Assembly: GCA_030744435.1 (NCBI GenBank)
Contig: JASLQO010000031.1
Coordinates: 62,001-126,000, forward strand
DNA from: JASLQO01 sp002327525
GTDB lineage: Bacteria; Pseudomonadota; Gammaproteobacteria; Pseudomonadales; Azotimanducaceae
Reading direction: 5' to 3'
Length of the DNA: 64,000 bases
The notes beneath the pieces were generated by a model, which searched no databases, was not told the DNA's origin, and saw only the letters and a program-made list of their open reading frames with translations. The translations under genes were made by a program, and so were the position numbers. Within the stretch, counting starts at the first letter, position 1, and the number at the start of each line of letters is the position of its first letter. Below are positions 1 through 7,886 of this stretch, piece after piece.

Positions 1-804
1 GTATACATCGAGACCAGCACCTCGGATCGCGCCATCACGAAGCGCTTGGGAAAGTGCCGCTTCGTCCACCACGTTGCCGCGGGCGGTGTTGACCAGATGA
101 GCATGGTCGGGCATCAGGGCGAGACCGCGCGCATCGATCAGGTGATGCGTATCCTCATTGGCCGGGCAATGCAGAGACACGAAATCGGCCGACGCCAGCA
201 CCTGGTCCACATCGCTCACCTGGCGCGCGTCGAAGGCCTCCAGTACCTCGGGTGCTACCGGTGAACGGTTGTAGCACAGAAGACGCATACCGAATCCGTG
301 CACCGCGCGCCGGGCGACCGCCTGCCCGATGCGGCCCATGCCGATGATACCCAGGGTCTTGCCCGTCACGCGTGTACCCGTGAGGTGCGTCGGGCGCCAG
401 CCCGCCCATCTCCCCGCACGCAGCTCACGCTCCCCCTCACCCGCGCGGCGCGCACACATGAGCATCAACGCGATGGTGAGATCCGCCGTACAATCGGTCA
501 GCACGTCCGGGGTGTTGGTTACCGCAACCCCCTGTTCGACCGCGGCCTCGAGATCTATATGGTTGAATCCCACTCCGAAGCTGGCGATCAATCGGGCGCC
601 CGGCTCGCCCACCCCGATGACGTCCGCATCGATGTTGTCGGTCACGGTTGGACACAACGCATCCGCCCGCTGCATGGCCGAACGCAGAGCAGGGGCGTCC
701 ATCGGTTGGTCGTCTTCGTTCAGCTCCACGTCGTAACGCAGCGCCAGCTCTGCTTCCACCGATGCCGGCCAGCGCCGGGTCAGGACGAGGTGTGGCCTGG
801 TCAC
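1..804 (-). CDS. D-2-hydroxyacid dehydrogenase, C-terminus cut by window edge
   Basis: NAD(P)-dependent oxidoreductase of the D-2-hydroxyacid dehydrogenase family (glyoxylate/hydroxypyruvate reductase type), a cytosolic enzyme for small 2-keto acids. The 268 visible codons begin at a GTG (804-802) that overlaps the TGA of the upstream aminotransferase in a GTGA, so translation is probably coupled. Residues 75-80 read SFGVGF, residues 152-160 give the Rossmann motif GIIGMGRIG, and NTARGNVVDE near residue 240 carries the substrate-binding Arg242. The catalytic Glu and His would lie beyond the edge. The adjacent transaminase suggests that a keto acid is produced and then reduced, but the substrate cannot be read from the sequence. 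Confidence 0.9.
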   Translation of the reverse strand, partial: MTRPHLVLTRRWPASVEAELALRYDVELNEDDQPMDAPALRSAMQRADALCPTVTDNIDADVIGVGEPGARLIASFGVGFNHIDLEAAVEQGVAVTNTPDVLTDCTADLTIALMLMCARRAGEGERELRAGRWAGWRPTHLTGTRVTGKTLGIIGMGRIGQAVARRAVHGFGMRLLCYNRSPVAPEVLEAFDARQVSDVDQVLASADFVSLHCPANEDTHHLIDARGLALMPDHAHLVNTARGNVVDEAALSQALRDGAIRGAGLDVY

Positions 805-2084
805 GCTGCGTCTCCGCGCAATACGCGCTCGCAGGCGAGCCGCAATCTTCGGGCGGCCTCATCGAACTGATCCATGGGCGTCCACGCGAAGGCTATACGA
901 ATACAATCCATATCCAGGTTACCGCCGGCCGCGAATCCGGAGCCGGGATTGACGGCGATACCCTCCTGCACGGCGCTTCGCCACAGCGGTTCTAACGCAA
1001 TGCCCTCGCCAAGCCGCGCCCAGAGGTAGAAACCGCCTTCCGGAAGCCGCCATCGCATGTACGCGCCCACTTCACGTGTGAGTGCCGCATGCAAACGGTC
1101 GCGCTTGTCCCGGTAGAGTTCCCGCACGCGAGCCAGATGCGGTTCGAACTGTCCCCGGTCGAGAAACTCGCCGAATGTGCGCAGCCCGAACTGATTCTGC
1201 CCCATCGCGAAGCGCATGCGGCCGAACAAAGCCAGCAGTTCCGGCGGTGCGTGTATCCAGCCCACGCGTAACCCGGTGGCCACCGTCTTAGAAAAGGTGC
1301 CGGTCGCGATCACACCACATCCACCGGAAAGTGTAGACAGCGACGGCGGCGGCGGTGTGTTGAACCAGAGATCCCGGTACGCCTCATCATCCAGCACCAT
1401 CACCTCGTGGCGCGCCGCCAGTTCAAGCACACGCAGGCGCCGTTCGATCGAGAGCGTGGCGCCCGTGGGGTTGTGATAGGCAGAGATAGTGTAGATCAAC
1501 TTCACCACCTTGCCTTCATCGCGCAGCTCGACGAGTAAACGTTCCAGCGCTTGCGTATCGAGGCCTTCCTCATCCATGGGTACGTAACGAATGTCGGCGC
1601 CAACCCCCCGGAAGTTGTGCAGCGTACCCATGTAGGTGGGATTCTCCGCGATGATCACATCGCCCGGATCTATCATCGAGCGCACTACCAGATCGATGGC
1701 CCCGGATGAACCGTTGGTGAGCTGAAACCACTCCGCGTCCACACCGACACCCTCCTCCTGGCTGCGGCGCGCCGCCAGCCATTCTCGAAGCCCCGATGGT
1801 CCCTTGCCAAAGCCATAGCGCAACGCCAGATCCCCGCTCCGGGAGAGCGTCGCGACGGCCGCCTCCGCCAGCGCTTCCCGCGGCAGCGCATCCACGTCCG
1901 GAATACCGACAGCCAGGTAGAGAAGGTCGCGTTTCGGTTCCACACCCTCTGGCAGATCCCACTCACCCGCCGTTCCGAACAACAGTCGCGCATTGGCACT
2001 CGCCACCTCGGACGGAGAGCGCGAGAACCAGTTGGCTCTCTGGTGCTTCCTCAGAGCCTCCAAACGCTCACCGGGACTCGTCAT
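801..2084 (-). CDS. PLP-dependent aminotransferase, class I/II
   Basis: A 427-residue fold-type I pyridoxal-phosphate aminotransferase resembling the stand-alone aminotransferase half of MocR/2-aminoadipate-type enzymes. Visible landmarks are HNPTG (204-208), the cofactor Asp in LDDEAY (about 232) and the Schiff-base Lys266 in TGTFSKTVATGLRVGW, followed by Arg273. Length is normal for the family. The start ATG (2084-2082) overlaps the stop of the upstream membrane protein in an ATGA, and its own stop overlaps the dehydrogenase GTG, so all three form one coupled operon. It probably moves an amino group between an amino acid and 2-oxoglutarate or pyruvate; the amino acid is unknown. Confidence 0.9.
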   Translation of the reverse strand: MTSPGERLEALRKHQRANWFSRSPSEVASANARLLFGTAGEWDLPEGVEPKRDLLYLAVGIPDVDALPREALAEAAVATLSRSGDLALRYGFGKGPSGLREWLAARRSQEEGVGVDAEWFQLTNGSSGAIDLVVRSMIDPGDVIIAENPTYMGTLHNFRGVGADIRYVPMDEEGLDTQALERLLVELRDEGKVVKLIYTISAYHNPTGATLSIERRLRVLELAARHEVMVLDDEAYRDLWFNTPPPPSLSTLSGGCGVIATGTFSKTVATGLRVGWIHAPPELLALFGRMRFAMGQNQFGLRTFGEFLDRGQFEPHLARVRELYRDKRDRLHAALTREVGAYMRWRLPEGGFYLWARLGEGIALEPLWRSAVQEGIAVNPGSGFAAGGNLDMDCIRIAFAWTPMDQFDEAARRLRLACERVLRGDAA

Positions 2085-2515
2085 GCGTCCGTCCCGGCAT
2101 CCGAGCTACTAGTCCCGAATGCCGATCGAGCCCGCCAGAGCGCGACGGTCGGAATCATGAACACCGCCATCGCGACCAGACCGGCCATCCACCCACCACG
2201 CTCATCGAGCAGATTGAATACCAGCATCGCGATCGCCACCTGCAGACAATAGAGTGCCGCCCAGGGCCACATCCACGACCGCATATGCCAGAAACCCCAC
2301 GCACCCGCACCATAGATCAGCCAATGCAGTGGTTCGGTGGCTTTCGCCGCCCAACCGTGCAGCACGAATCCGAACCAGACCTCCTCGTCCTCAGCCACAG
2401 GTTTGTAGAAAATATCGAACGGCATGTAGATGAATGCCATGTACAGGCAGAATCCGAGCATCAGATTCATCCACCAGGGCCTTTTTGCCCACTCAACCAT
2501 TAAATCCATAGTCAT
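2081..2515 (-). CDS. Four-helix integral membrane protein of unknown function
   Basis: A 144-residue protein with four hydrophobic segments at about residues 15-33, 62-76, 83-103 and 108-127, rich in Trp and Met, with a short polar C-terminal tail. I do not recognise the family. The frame is open further upstream, but the ATG at 2515 has AGTGAGG six bases before it and is followed at once by plausible membrane protein sequence, so it was preferred. Its TGA overlaps the aminotransferase ATG, making it the first gene of a three-gene operon. Co-transcription with a transaminase and a keto-acid reductase could mean a transport or sensing role, but that is inference only. Confidence 0.65.
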   Translation of the reverse strand: MTMDLMVEWAKRPWWMNLMLGFCLYMAFIYMPFDIFYKPVAEDEEVWFGFVLHGWAAKATEPLHWLIYGAGAWGFWHMRSWMWPWAALYCLQVAIAMLVFNLLDERGGWMAGLVAMAVFMIPTVALWRARSAFGTSSSDAGTDA

Positions 2516-2608
2516 CCAAGGCCTCACTTTGCGCGCGAGTCTACCATTCACGCGGGCGGCACATCGGCGAAACCCGCACAATGCTCCCATCGTCCCCAGG
2601 AGTGACCG

Positions 2609-2806
2609 ATGATCCACAGCTTTCGCAAGATCCTGATGCCCGTCATGGGCGTGGCGATCGGCGCGCACGCCCTGGGGCAAACCAGCGAGCACACGCAACG
2701 TACCGTTGAAGTGGATGGCCGGACAGCAATCGACGTCACGCCCGACCTCGCCACTTCCCCCGAGGCAGCGGAGCCGCTGTTCACTGTGTTGAAGTCCGCG
2801 CCCTGA
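2609..2806 (+). CDS. Possible small exported protein
   Basis: A 65-residue frame with a good ribosome binding site (CAGGAG, seven bases before ATG). It starts with a signal-peptide-like stretch: Lys7, a hydrophobic core ILMPVMGVAIG and a possible cleavage after AHALG. The mature part is polar, has no Cys and no recognised motif. It is divergent from the membrane-protein operon and its last 26 bases overlap the tail of the convergent acyl-CoA dehydrogenase gene. It may be a genuine periplasmic peptide or chance; the RBS plus signal peptide are the only support. Confidence 0.4.
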   Translation: MIHSFRKILMPVMGVAIGAHALGQTSEHTQRTVEVDGRTAIDVTPDLATSPEAAEPLFTVLKSAP

Positions 2807-3524
2807 TGGCCGCCGAAAACATGCTCACGAGCCGCCGATCGCGCTGCCACCGACTCAGATCGCCTCCAGTGAGCGCTTCATCCATCTGAGCAGCGAAAGC
2901 CGATAGCGCGTTATCCGCCGCGATCAGCGCGTGCAGCGCATCCGGCGCTGCCGGATCCGAGCAAGCCTCGAGCGCTGCCGCCTCGGAGCACTCGCTCCCG
3001 AGGCGCGCGCAGCAGAACCCGATACACGCGAGCGTGACATACAGTGCCTCGTAGGCACCGTAATCGCTGAGATCCGACACCACATCCGTCGAGTCGATAC
3101 GCACCTTCGAGAAGCGCGCCACACCCTGGCTTAACTCAGGCAGAAAATGGGGCCTGTCGCCGGGTGCGATGCTCACACCCTCCCTTGTGGCATCGACAAG
3201 TAGGTAACACGCGCCTTCGCCCCGGCCCGCCTTCACGACGAGGTGCTCGACATGGCGTGCGGCGGCAACCCAGGTTTTGGTCCCGCTGAGACTCGTGCCG
3301 TTCTTCCTCAACGATACCGGGTCGTCCTTCTCCGTAACCAGGATACCTGCCCAGCCCGATGCCGGGAGTGCCGGCAGTGCTGCCCGGATTGCCGCCTGAT
3401 ATCCGGACAGGAACACCCAGGCGAGACGATCCGCGCGCCCTCCTCCGCGCCAGGCCATCTGGAATGGCGACAATGCAGACATCGAATCCCTCTGCCAGAT
3501 CCCGAACCAGCGCTCTTCGTCCAC
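2781..3524 (-). CDS. Short acyl-CoA dehydrogenase-like flavoprotein
   Basis: A 247-residue protein with the middle beta-domain and part of the C-terminal helices of acyl-CoA dehydrogenases: LSGTKTWVAAARHVEHLVV matches the conserved G-x-K-x-W-(I/V) turn, and WQRDRRLVSMFSAAI resembles the C-terminal helix. It is well below the usual 380 residues; the N-terminal helical domain is mostly missing and the normal catalytic Glu cannot be placed. GTG is the start because AGGAGG lies four to five bases upstream. It is divergent from the CoA-transferase at 3599. A short paralogue or non-dehydrogenating relative is possible. Confidence 0.65.
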   Translation of the reverse strand: MDEERWFGIWQRDSMSALSPFQMAWRGGGRADRLAWVFLSGYQAAIRAALPALPASGWAGILVTEKDDPVSLRKNGTSLSGTKTWVAAARHVEHLVVKAGRGEGACYLLVDATREGVSIAPGDRPHFLPELSQGVARFSKVRIDSTDVVSDLSDYGAYEALYVTLACIGFCCARLGSECSEAAALEACSDPAAPDALHALIAADNALSAFAAQMDEALTGGDLSRWQRDRRLVSMFSAAIRARTSTQ

Positions 3525-3598
3525 ATTACCTCCTCGGTGATGATTGCGTTCGCCATTCAGGAACGGGAGACTGACGCCTCAGGTTCGGAGCGGTCAAT

Positions 3599-4810
3599 AT
3601 GAATGACGTAGTAAATCTCGGCAGCCCACCCACGGGACCTCTGAGCGGTGTGCGGGTAGTGGATTTCACCACGGTGTATTCAGGTCCGATCACCACCCAG
3701 ACGTTGGCCGATCAGGGTGCGGATGTCATCAAGGTGGAAGCTGTGGCTGGCGACCTCATCCGACGGGGGCGTCCCGCCCGCAACATGGTGGGTGCCGCAT
3801 TCGCCGTGATCAACCGCAACAAGCGCGGCATCGTGGTGGACCCGCGCTCGGAAGCGGGACTGGAGGTGGTGACACGCCTGATTAAGAGCGGCGACGTACT
3901 CGTGGAGAACTTTCGCCCGGACGTAATGACGCGCCTGAAGCTCTCGTATGAGGACGTCAAGGCGCTCAATCCGCGCATCATCTATGCCTCCATCAACGGC
4001 GTCGGCGCCACCGGACCCTATGCCAATCGGCGCGTTTACGATGCAGTGATCCAGGCCATCTCCGGTATGGCATCGATTCAGGCCGACCCGTCCGAGGGCG
4101 CGCCGCGCATGCTCAATACGCTCGCGTGCGACAAGGTCACCTCCCTCACCGCCGCGCAGAGCATCGCAGCGGCCCTCTATGCGCGGGAGCAAACGGGGCA
4201 AGGGCAACGCATCGAGGTGAGCATGCTCGATGCGAGCATCTCTTTCCTGTGGCCTGACGCCATGGCCAGCTTCTCGTTCGTTGGCGAGGACGTGCAAGAC
4301 GCCCCACCGCTGGACCACAGTATATTCGTGCGCCAGACCGCGGACGGCTACATCGCCACGATGCCAGTGAAGGCGGCGGAGTGGGAAGGCGCGTTTCGGG
4401 CACTCGACATGCCCAATCTGCTGGAAGACGAGCGCTTCGACAGCCTCACCAAGCGTTTCGAGAATCAGCCCGAGTGGCAACGCCTAGTCAATGAGGGCTA
4501 TCGGCGCTTCAACACGGAGGAGCTGTGCGAACGCCTGGAGCGCGAGGACGTGCCCTATTCGAAGATCAATTCACGCGCACAGGTGATCGACGACCCCCAG
4601 ATCGTGGCCATGCAGGCGCTGGTCGAGTACAACCACCCCGACGGCGGAACCCTGCGCCAGCCCCGCCCGGCGGCGCGCTTCCACGGCACGCCCTCGAACA
4701 TCGTGCGGCCCTCCCCCGGTCTCGGCGAACACACGGCCGAGGTGATGAATGAACTCGGCTTCACGGCCCAGGAGGTGGAACGGCTGCGCGCCCGCGGCGT
4801 TATCGCCTGA
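3599..4810 (+). CDS. CaiB/BaiF family III CoA-transferase
   Basis: A 403-residue class III CoA-transferase that moves CoA between carboxylic acids through an enzyme-bound anhydride. The N-terminal PLSGVRVVDFTTVYSGP, QTLADQGADVIKVE and NRNKRGIVVD blocks are typical, and the catalytic Asp is most likely Asp148 in RRVYDAVIQAISGM. The ATG has GGAG eight bases upstream. Length is normal. It is followed convergently by the LLM oxidoreductase. The acyl substrate is unknown; the many acyl-CoA enzymes nearby suggest a role in activating a fatty or branched acid. Confidence 0.92.
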   Translation: MNDVVNLGSPPTGPLSGVRVVDFTTVYSGPITTQTLADQGADVIKVEAVAGDLIRRGRPARNMVGAAFAVINRNKRGIVVDPRSEAGLEVVTRLIKSGDVLVENFRPDVMTRLKLSYEDVKALNPRIIYASINGVGATGPYANRRVYDAVIQAISGMASIQADPSEGAPRMLNTLACDKVTSLTAAQSIAAALYAREQTGQGQRIEVSMLDASISFLWPDAMASFSFVGEDVQDAPPLDHSIFVRQTADGYIATMPVKAAEWEGAFRALDMPNLLEDERFDSLTKRFENQPEWQRLVNEGYRRFNTEELCERLEREDVPYSKINSRAQVIDDPQIVAMQALVEYNHPDGGTLRQPRPAARFHGTPSNIVRPSPGLGEHTAEVMNELGFTAQEVERLRARGVIA

Positions 4811-4832
4811 TATCTCCAGAGGTGGCCGCAGC

Positions 4833-5891
4833 CTACACGTAGGGCAGGATTTGCTCGCCCACCTGTTCCAGTACATCGAAGCGCGTGTCGAAATTGGGCA
4901 GGATCATCACCTGATCGAGCCCCTCTTCCGCGAACCCATGTAGCAATTCCACCAACTCGTCACGTGTGCCAATCATACTGGATGCTGACAACACTTCCGG
5001 AGTAAGGAAGCGCTCCTCCTCCGGCAGCACCCAGCAGTTGTGACCGGCATGAATACGCTGATGGCGCCGCTCCGCCGGAAATGCCTCCAACTGGGCGGTG
5101 TAGTCCTCCCAGATGCCGGACAGCACTCCCGGCGGCTGGTGCCCGAAATTGCGGTACTGATCGTAAGCGTAGTGCACGGTCGCCATGGCCATGGCCCCGC
5201 ACTGGGCCTTCACCCGCTCCGAATCGGACGCTTCGCCGGGCGCCAGGACCACCATCGTGGTAAGCGCCGTGGTGTAGTAGGCATCCCGATCGAGCACCCG
5301 GCCCGCCTCACGCGCCCCGGACTCGATCATGTGCCAGATGTTGGACAGCACCGCCCCCATCGCAGGAGCCGCGATCACCGCGCCGTCACCATGCTTACCC
5401 GCCAGTGCCAACGATCTCGGACCGAAGCCCGAAACGTACATCGGAATCTCATCCTCGAAGTTGACGAAGCCCTTGTCCGGCATGATGTGTTTGATCGGGA
5501 TGTCCCGGTGCAGGCTTTCCTCGCCCTTCAACAGCGGTTTCAGCTCGCCGAGGTAGGTGTCGTACTGGGCGATGCGGTCCGGCGGCAGCCCCATCACCCG
5601 CATGGCCGTATTGCCGGCGCCAACACCGAAGAAAGTGCGTCCGGGCGCCAGTGCGTTGATGGTGGCGATGCCAGCGGCGTTCACCGGCGCCGGTCGGGTG
5701 CCCGTGATCGCCACGCCCGTCCCGAGGTTGATGGTCGATGTCTGGCTAGCGGCCAGCGCCAGTGCCGCGTAGCAGTCGGACCACAGCATCTGACTGTCCG
5801 CGAGCCACGCGTGTGTGTAACCAAGTTCCTCGGCGCGCACAACGTAGCCGATGTCTCCCACGTGTGAGGCGACACATATCCCGAGCTCCAT
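4833..5891 (-). CDS. LLM-class luciferase-like oxidoreductase
   Basis: A 352-residue TIM-barrel protein of the bacterial luciferase / F420-dependent tetrahydromethanopterin reductase superfamily. The N-terminal MELGICVASHVGDIGYVVR, the AEELGYTHAWLADSQ block and the GRTFFGVGAGNTA stretch are characteristic. It should bind a flavin (FMN or F420) at the barrel mouth and reduce or oxidise an unidentified substrate. The ATG has GGGAGAG close upstream. It stands alone, convergent to the CoA-transferase. A second LLM protein is encoded at 45320-46315. Confidence 0.88.
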   Translation of the reverse strand: MELGICVASHVGDIGYVVRAEELGYTHAWLADSQMLWSDCYAALALAASQTSTINLGTGVAITGTRPAPVNAAGIATINALAPGRTFFGVGAGNTAMRVMGLPPDRIAQYDTYLGELKPLLKGEESLHRDIPIKHIMPDKGFVNFEDEIPMYVSGFGPRSLALAGKHGDGAVIAAPAMGAVLSNIWHMIESGAREAGRVLDRDAYYTTALTTMVVLAPGEASDSERVKAQCGAMAMATVHYAYDQYRNFGHQPPGVLSGIWEDYTAQLEAFPAERRHQRIHAGHNCWVLPEEERFLTPEVLSASSMIGTRDELVELLHGFAEEGLDQVMILPNFDTRFDVLEQVGEQILPYV

Positions 5892-6003
5892 TGCTTCTCT
5901 CCCTGCGGCTTAGCGATCGGGCTAGGGTACAGGAGGCTCCCGGGTCCCGGCCATAACGTGCACCCAACAAACAGCGAATCAGACCGGCTATGATGGCGCC
6001 GCC

Positions 6004-6885
6004 TCATCCCACACCGATGATCAACGAGAAACGCCCATGAAAGCCAACGATGTTCACCCGGTACAGACCCCGGGTGTTCTTTCCATTGTTGGCCGAGACG
6101 ATCGCCTCATTGCCCCGTTTTAGAATGGCCACAGGCGCAGGCGGTGGGCCAAGGCCCGCCAGGTGGCTGATGTCCACGTTGCGCAGCCTGCCGTCGTCAA
6201 ACCTGAGCGCCACCGGCTGGAGTTGCTTGTAGCCGGTGGCCAAGCGCAGCTCGTCCTTGCCGTCGGCGTACCAGTTGAACACCGTTTCGCGATGGCGCCG
6301 CACCCGGCTCAGCCGATTGTTGTAGATGTTCAGCCGGTAGACCGTGGGATAGATCCGGTCTTCCCGAGCGATCTGCATCAGGATGTGGTTGGGGTCGTCC
6401 TCCATCCAACTCACAACACGACTTTGATTCGATGCATTCCACACCAGGTCCGGCGTGCTTCCGACACCGCCTTGGCTACCAGTTGCAGCACATCGCTGCC
6501 ATCCGCATTGACCGCCATCAGACGCGAAAACACCGTGCGTCCGTTGCGATAGCGGCGCCACCCATACCGGCATTCCCAGCCCTGAGCGTGGCATAGGTCT
6601 AGATGACGCAGACGATGCGCTCGTCATTAGCGAAGCGACAGGAATCGAAGCGGAACTGGCTCGGATCGGACGCCATTACCACCTGAGTCTTGCGCGTCTG
6701 AAAACCCATTACAGTGGCGTGATAGGTGCCCTTGTAGTCGCACAGGCCACCGCCCTGGTGCCATCCGGAGACAGCGCGATCTGCCTGATCGGCGGTAGTT
6801 TACCGAACGCGGGCACTGGGGAACGTTCCGCCGCGATCGCCTCCAGCATACCCATGACCGCGAAGGTAAGAACCAGACTTTTCAT
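6004..6885 (-). pseudogene. Decayed S9-peptidase-like beta-propeller protein
   Basis: The reading frame begins at a well-placed ATG (6885, GGAGGA just upstream) with a signal peptide (MKSLVLTFAVMGMLEAIAAE) and a propeller-like repeat (IRQIALSPDGTRAV). It then shifts frame at least three times. Recognisable pieces are DYKGTYHATVMGFQTRKT, FRFDSCRFANDERIVC ending at a TAG, RNGRTVFSRLMAVNADGSD, and finally VSWMEDDPNHILMQ with RETVFNWYADGKDELRLA. These match the N-terminal propeller of prolyl-oligopeptidase (S9) family secreted proteins. The C-terminal hydrolase domain is absent. With this many lesions it is a pseudogene, not one sequencing slip. Confidence 0.75.
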
Positions 6886-6999
6886 TCGTCCTCCACACAG
6901 TCATCAGGCGACAGTCAATCACACTGCACCGAAATATCAACCAGATGCGGGTTCAGGCTAAAATGTCGGTTTGCCCAAAACAAACTGCGGGAAACCAAC

Positions 7000-7875
7000 A
7001 TGGCACTACTAGAAGACAAGGTCGCACTGGTAACCGGCGCAGGCGGCGGTTTGGGCCGCGCACACGCGCTGCTGCTGGCGCAGGAAGGCGCGGCGGTGGT
7101 AGTCAACGATCTCGGCGGCGCACGGGACGGTACCGGCGCAGGCTCCAGCATGGCCGACGGTGTGGTGGAGGAAATCAAGGCGGCCGGCGGCCGGGCCGTT
7201 GCCAACTACGGGTCGGTCACCGATCCGGAAGCCGCCCGCGCCATGATCACCGATGCGGTCTCCAATTTCGGCAAGCTCGATATCGCGATCAACAACGCCG
7301 GCATCCTGCGCGACAAATCGTTCAAGAACATGACCGATGAGATGTGGGACGTCGTGATCGACGTGCACCTGCGCGGCGCCTACCTCGTCTCCAAAGCTGC
7401 CTGGGATCAGTTCGTCGCCCAGGCTTCTGGCGGGCGCATCATCAACACTTCCTCCACCTCCGGGCTCATCGGCAACTTTGGTCAGGCCAATTACGGTGCC
7501 GCCAAGGCCGGTATCGCCGGACTGACGCGCGTTTTGGCGCTCGAGGGTGTGAAATACGGGATCACGGTCAACACACTCGCCCCGGCTGCGTATTCACGGA
7601 TGACGCAAGACCTCATGCCGGCGGACCAGGAAGAACGCCTCGCGCCGGAGAAGGTCTCCCCGCCCGTCGTGTGGCTGTGCACCGACGACGCCAAGGACGT
7701 TACGGGCCGTCAGTTCACGGTGGGCGGCAACCGCGTCAATCTGCTGTCGTGGCAGACGACGGAGATTGCGCGCAAGGATCCTCTGGACGAACCGTTCACG
7801 GTGGAGGAAATCGGTGAGCACATGCGTGTTTCCATGGAAAACTGGCCGCGACTGTTGAAGCCGATGGAAGTCTGA
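7000..7875 (+). CDS. Short-chain dehydrogenase/reductase (3-hydroxyacyl-CoA dehydrogenase type)
   Basis: A 291-residue SDR with the NAD(P) motif TGAGGGLG (residues 14-21), NNAG near residue 100 and the catalytic Ser/Tyr/Lys in INTSSTSG and YGAAK. The sequence NDLGGARDGTG after the second strand and the extra C-terminal region match the dehydrogenase domain of peroxisomal multifunctional enzyme type 2, so a (3R)-hydroxyacyl-CoA substrate is likely. It lies 11 bases upstream of the fused hydratase/dehydrogenase gene on the same strand, which supports a joint role in beta-oxidation. Confidence 0.92.
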   Translation: MALLEDKVALVTGAGGGLGRAHALLLAQEGAAVVVNDLGGARDGTGAGSSMADGVVEEIKAAGGRAVANYGSVTDPEAARAMITDAVSNFGKLDIAINNAGILRDKSFKNMTDEMWDVVIDVHLRGAYLVSKAAWDQFVAQASGGRIINTSSTSGLIGNFGQANYGAAKAGIAGLTRVLALEGVKYGITVNTLAPAAYSRMTQDLMPADQEERLAPEKVSPPVVWLCTDDAKDVTGRQFTVGGNRVNLLSWQTTEIARKDPLDEPFTVEEIGEHMRVSMENWPRLLKPMEV

Positions 7876-7886
7876 GGGCCGGATCG

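Noticed and set aside
3680..4480. Long open frame (266 codons) on the minus strand
   Set aside because: It is antisense to the CoA-transferase gene at 3599-4810, has no RBS and no recognisable motif; long antisense frames are common in GC-rich coding DNA.
6004..6885. Stops in the S9-like gene as recoded codons
   Set aside because: Similarity changes reading frame several times, so frameshifts, not recoding, explain it.
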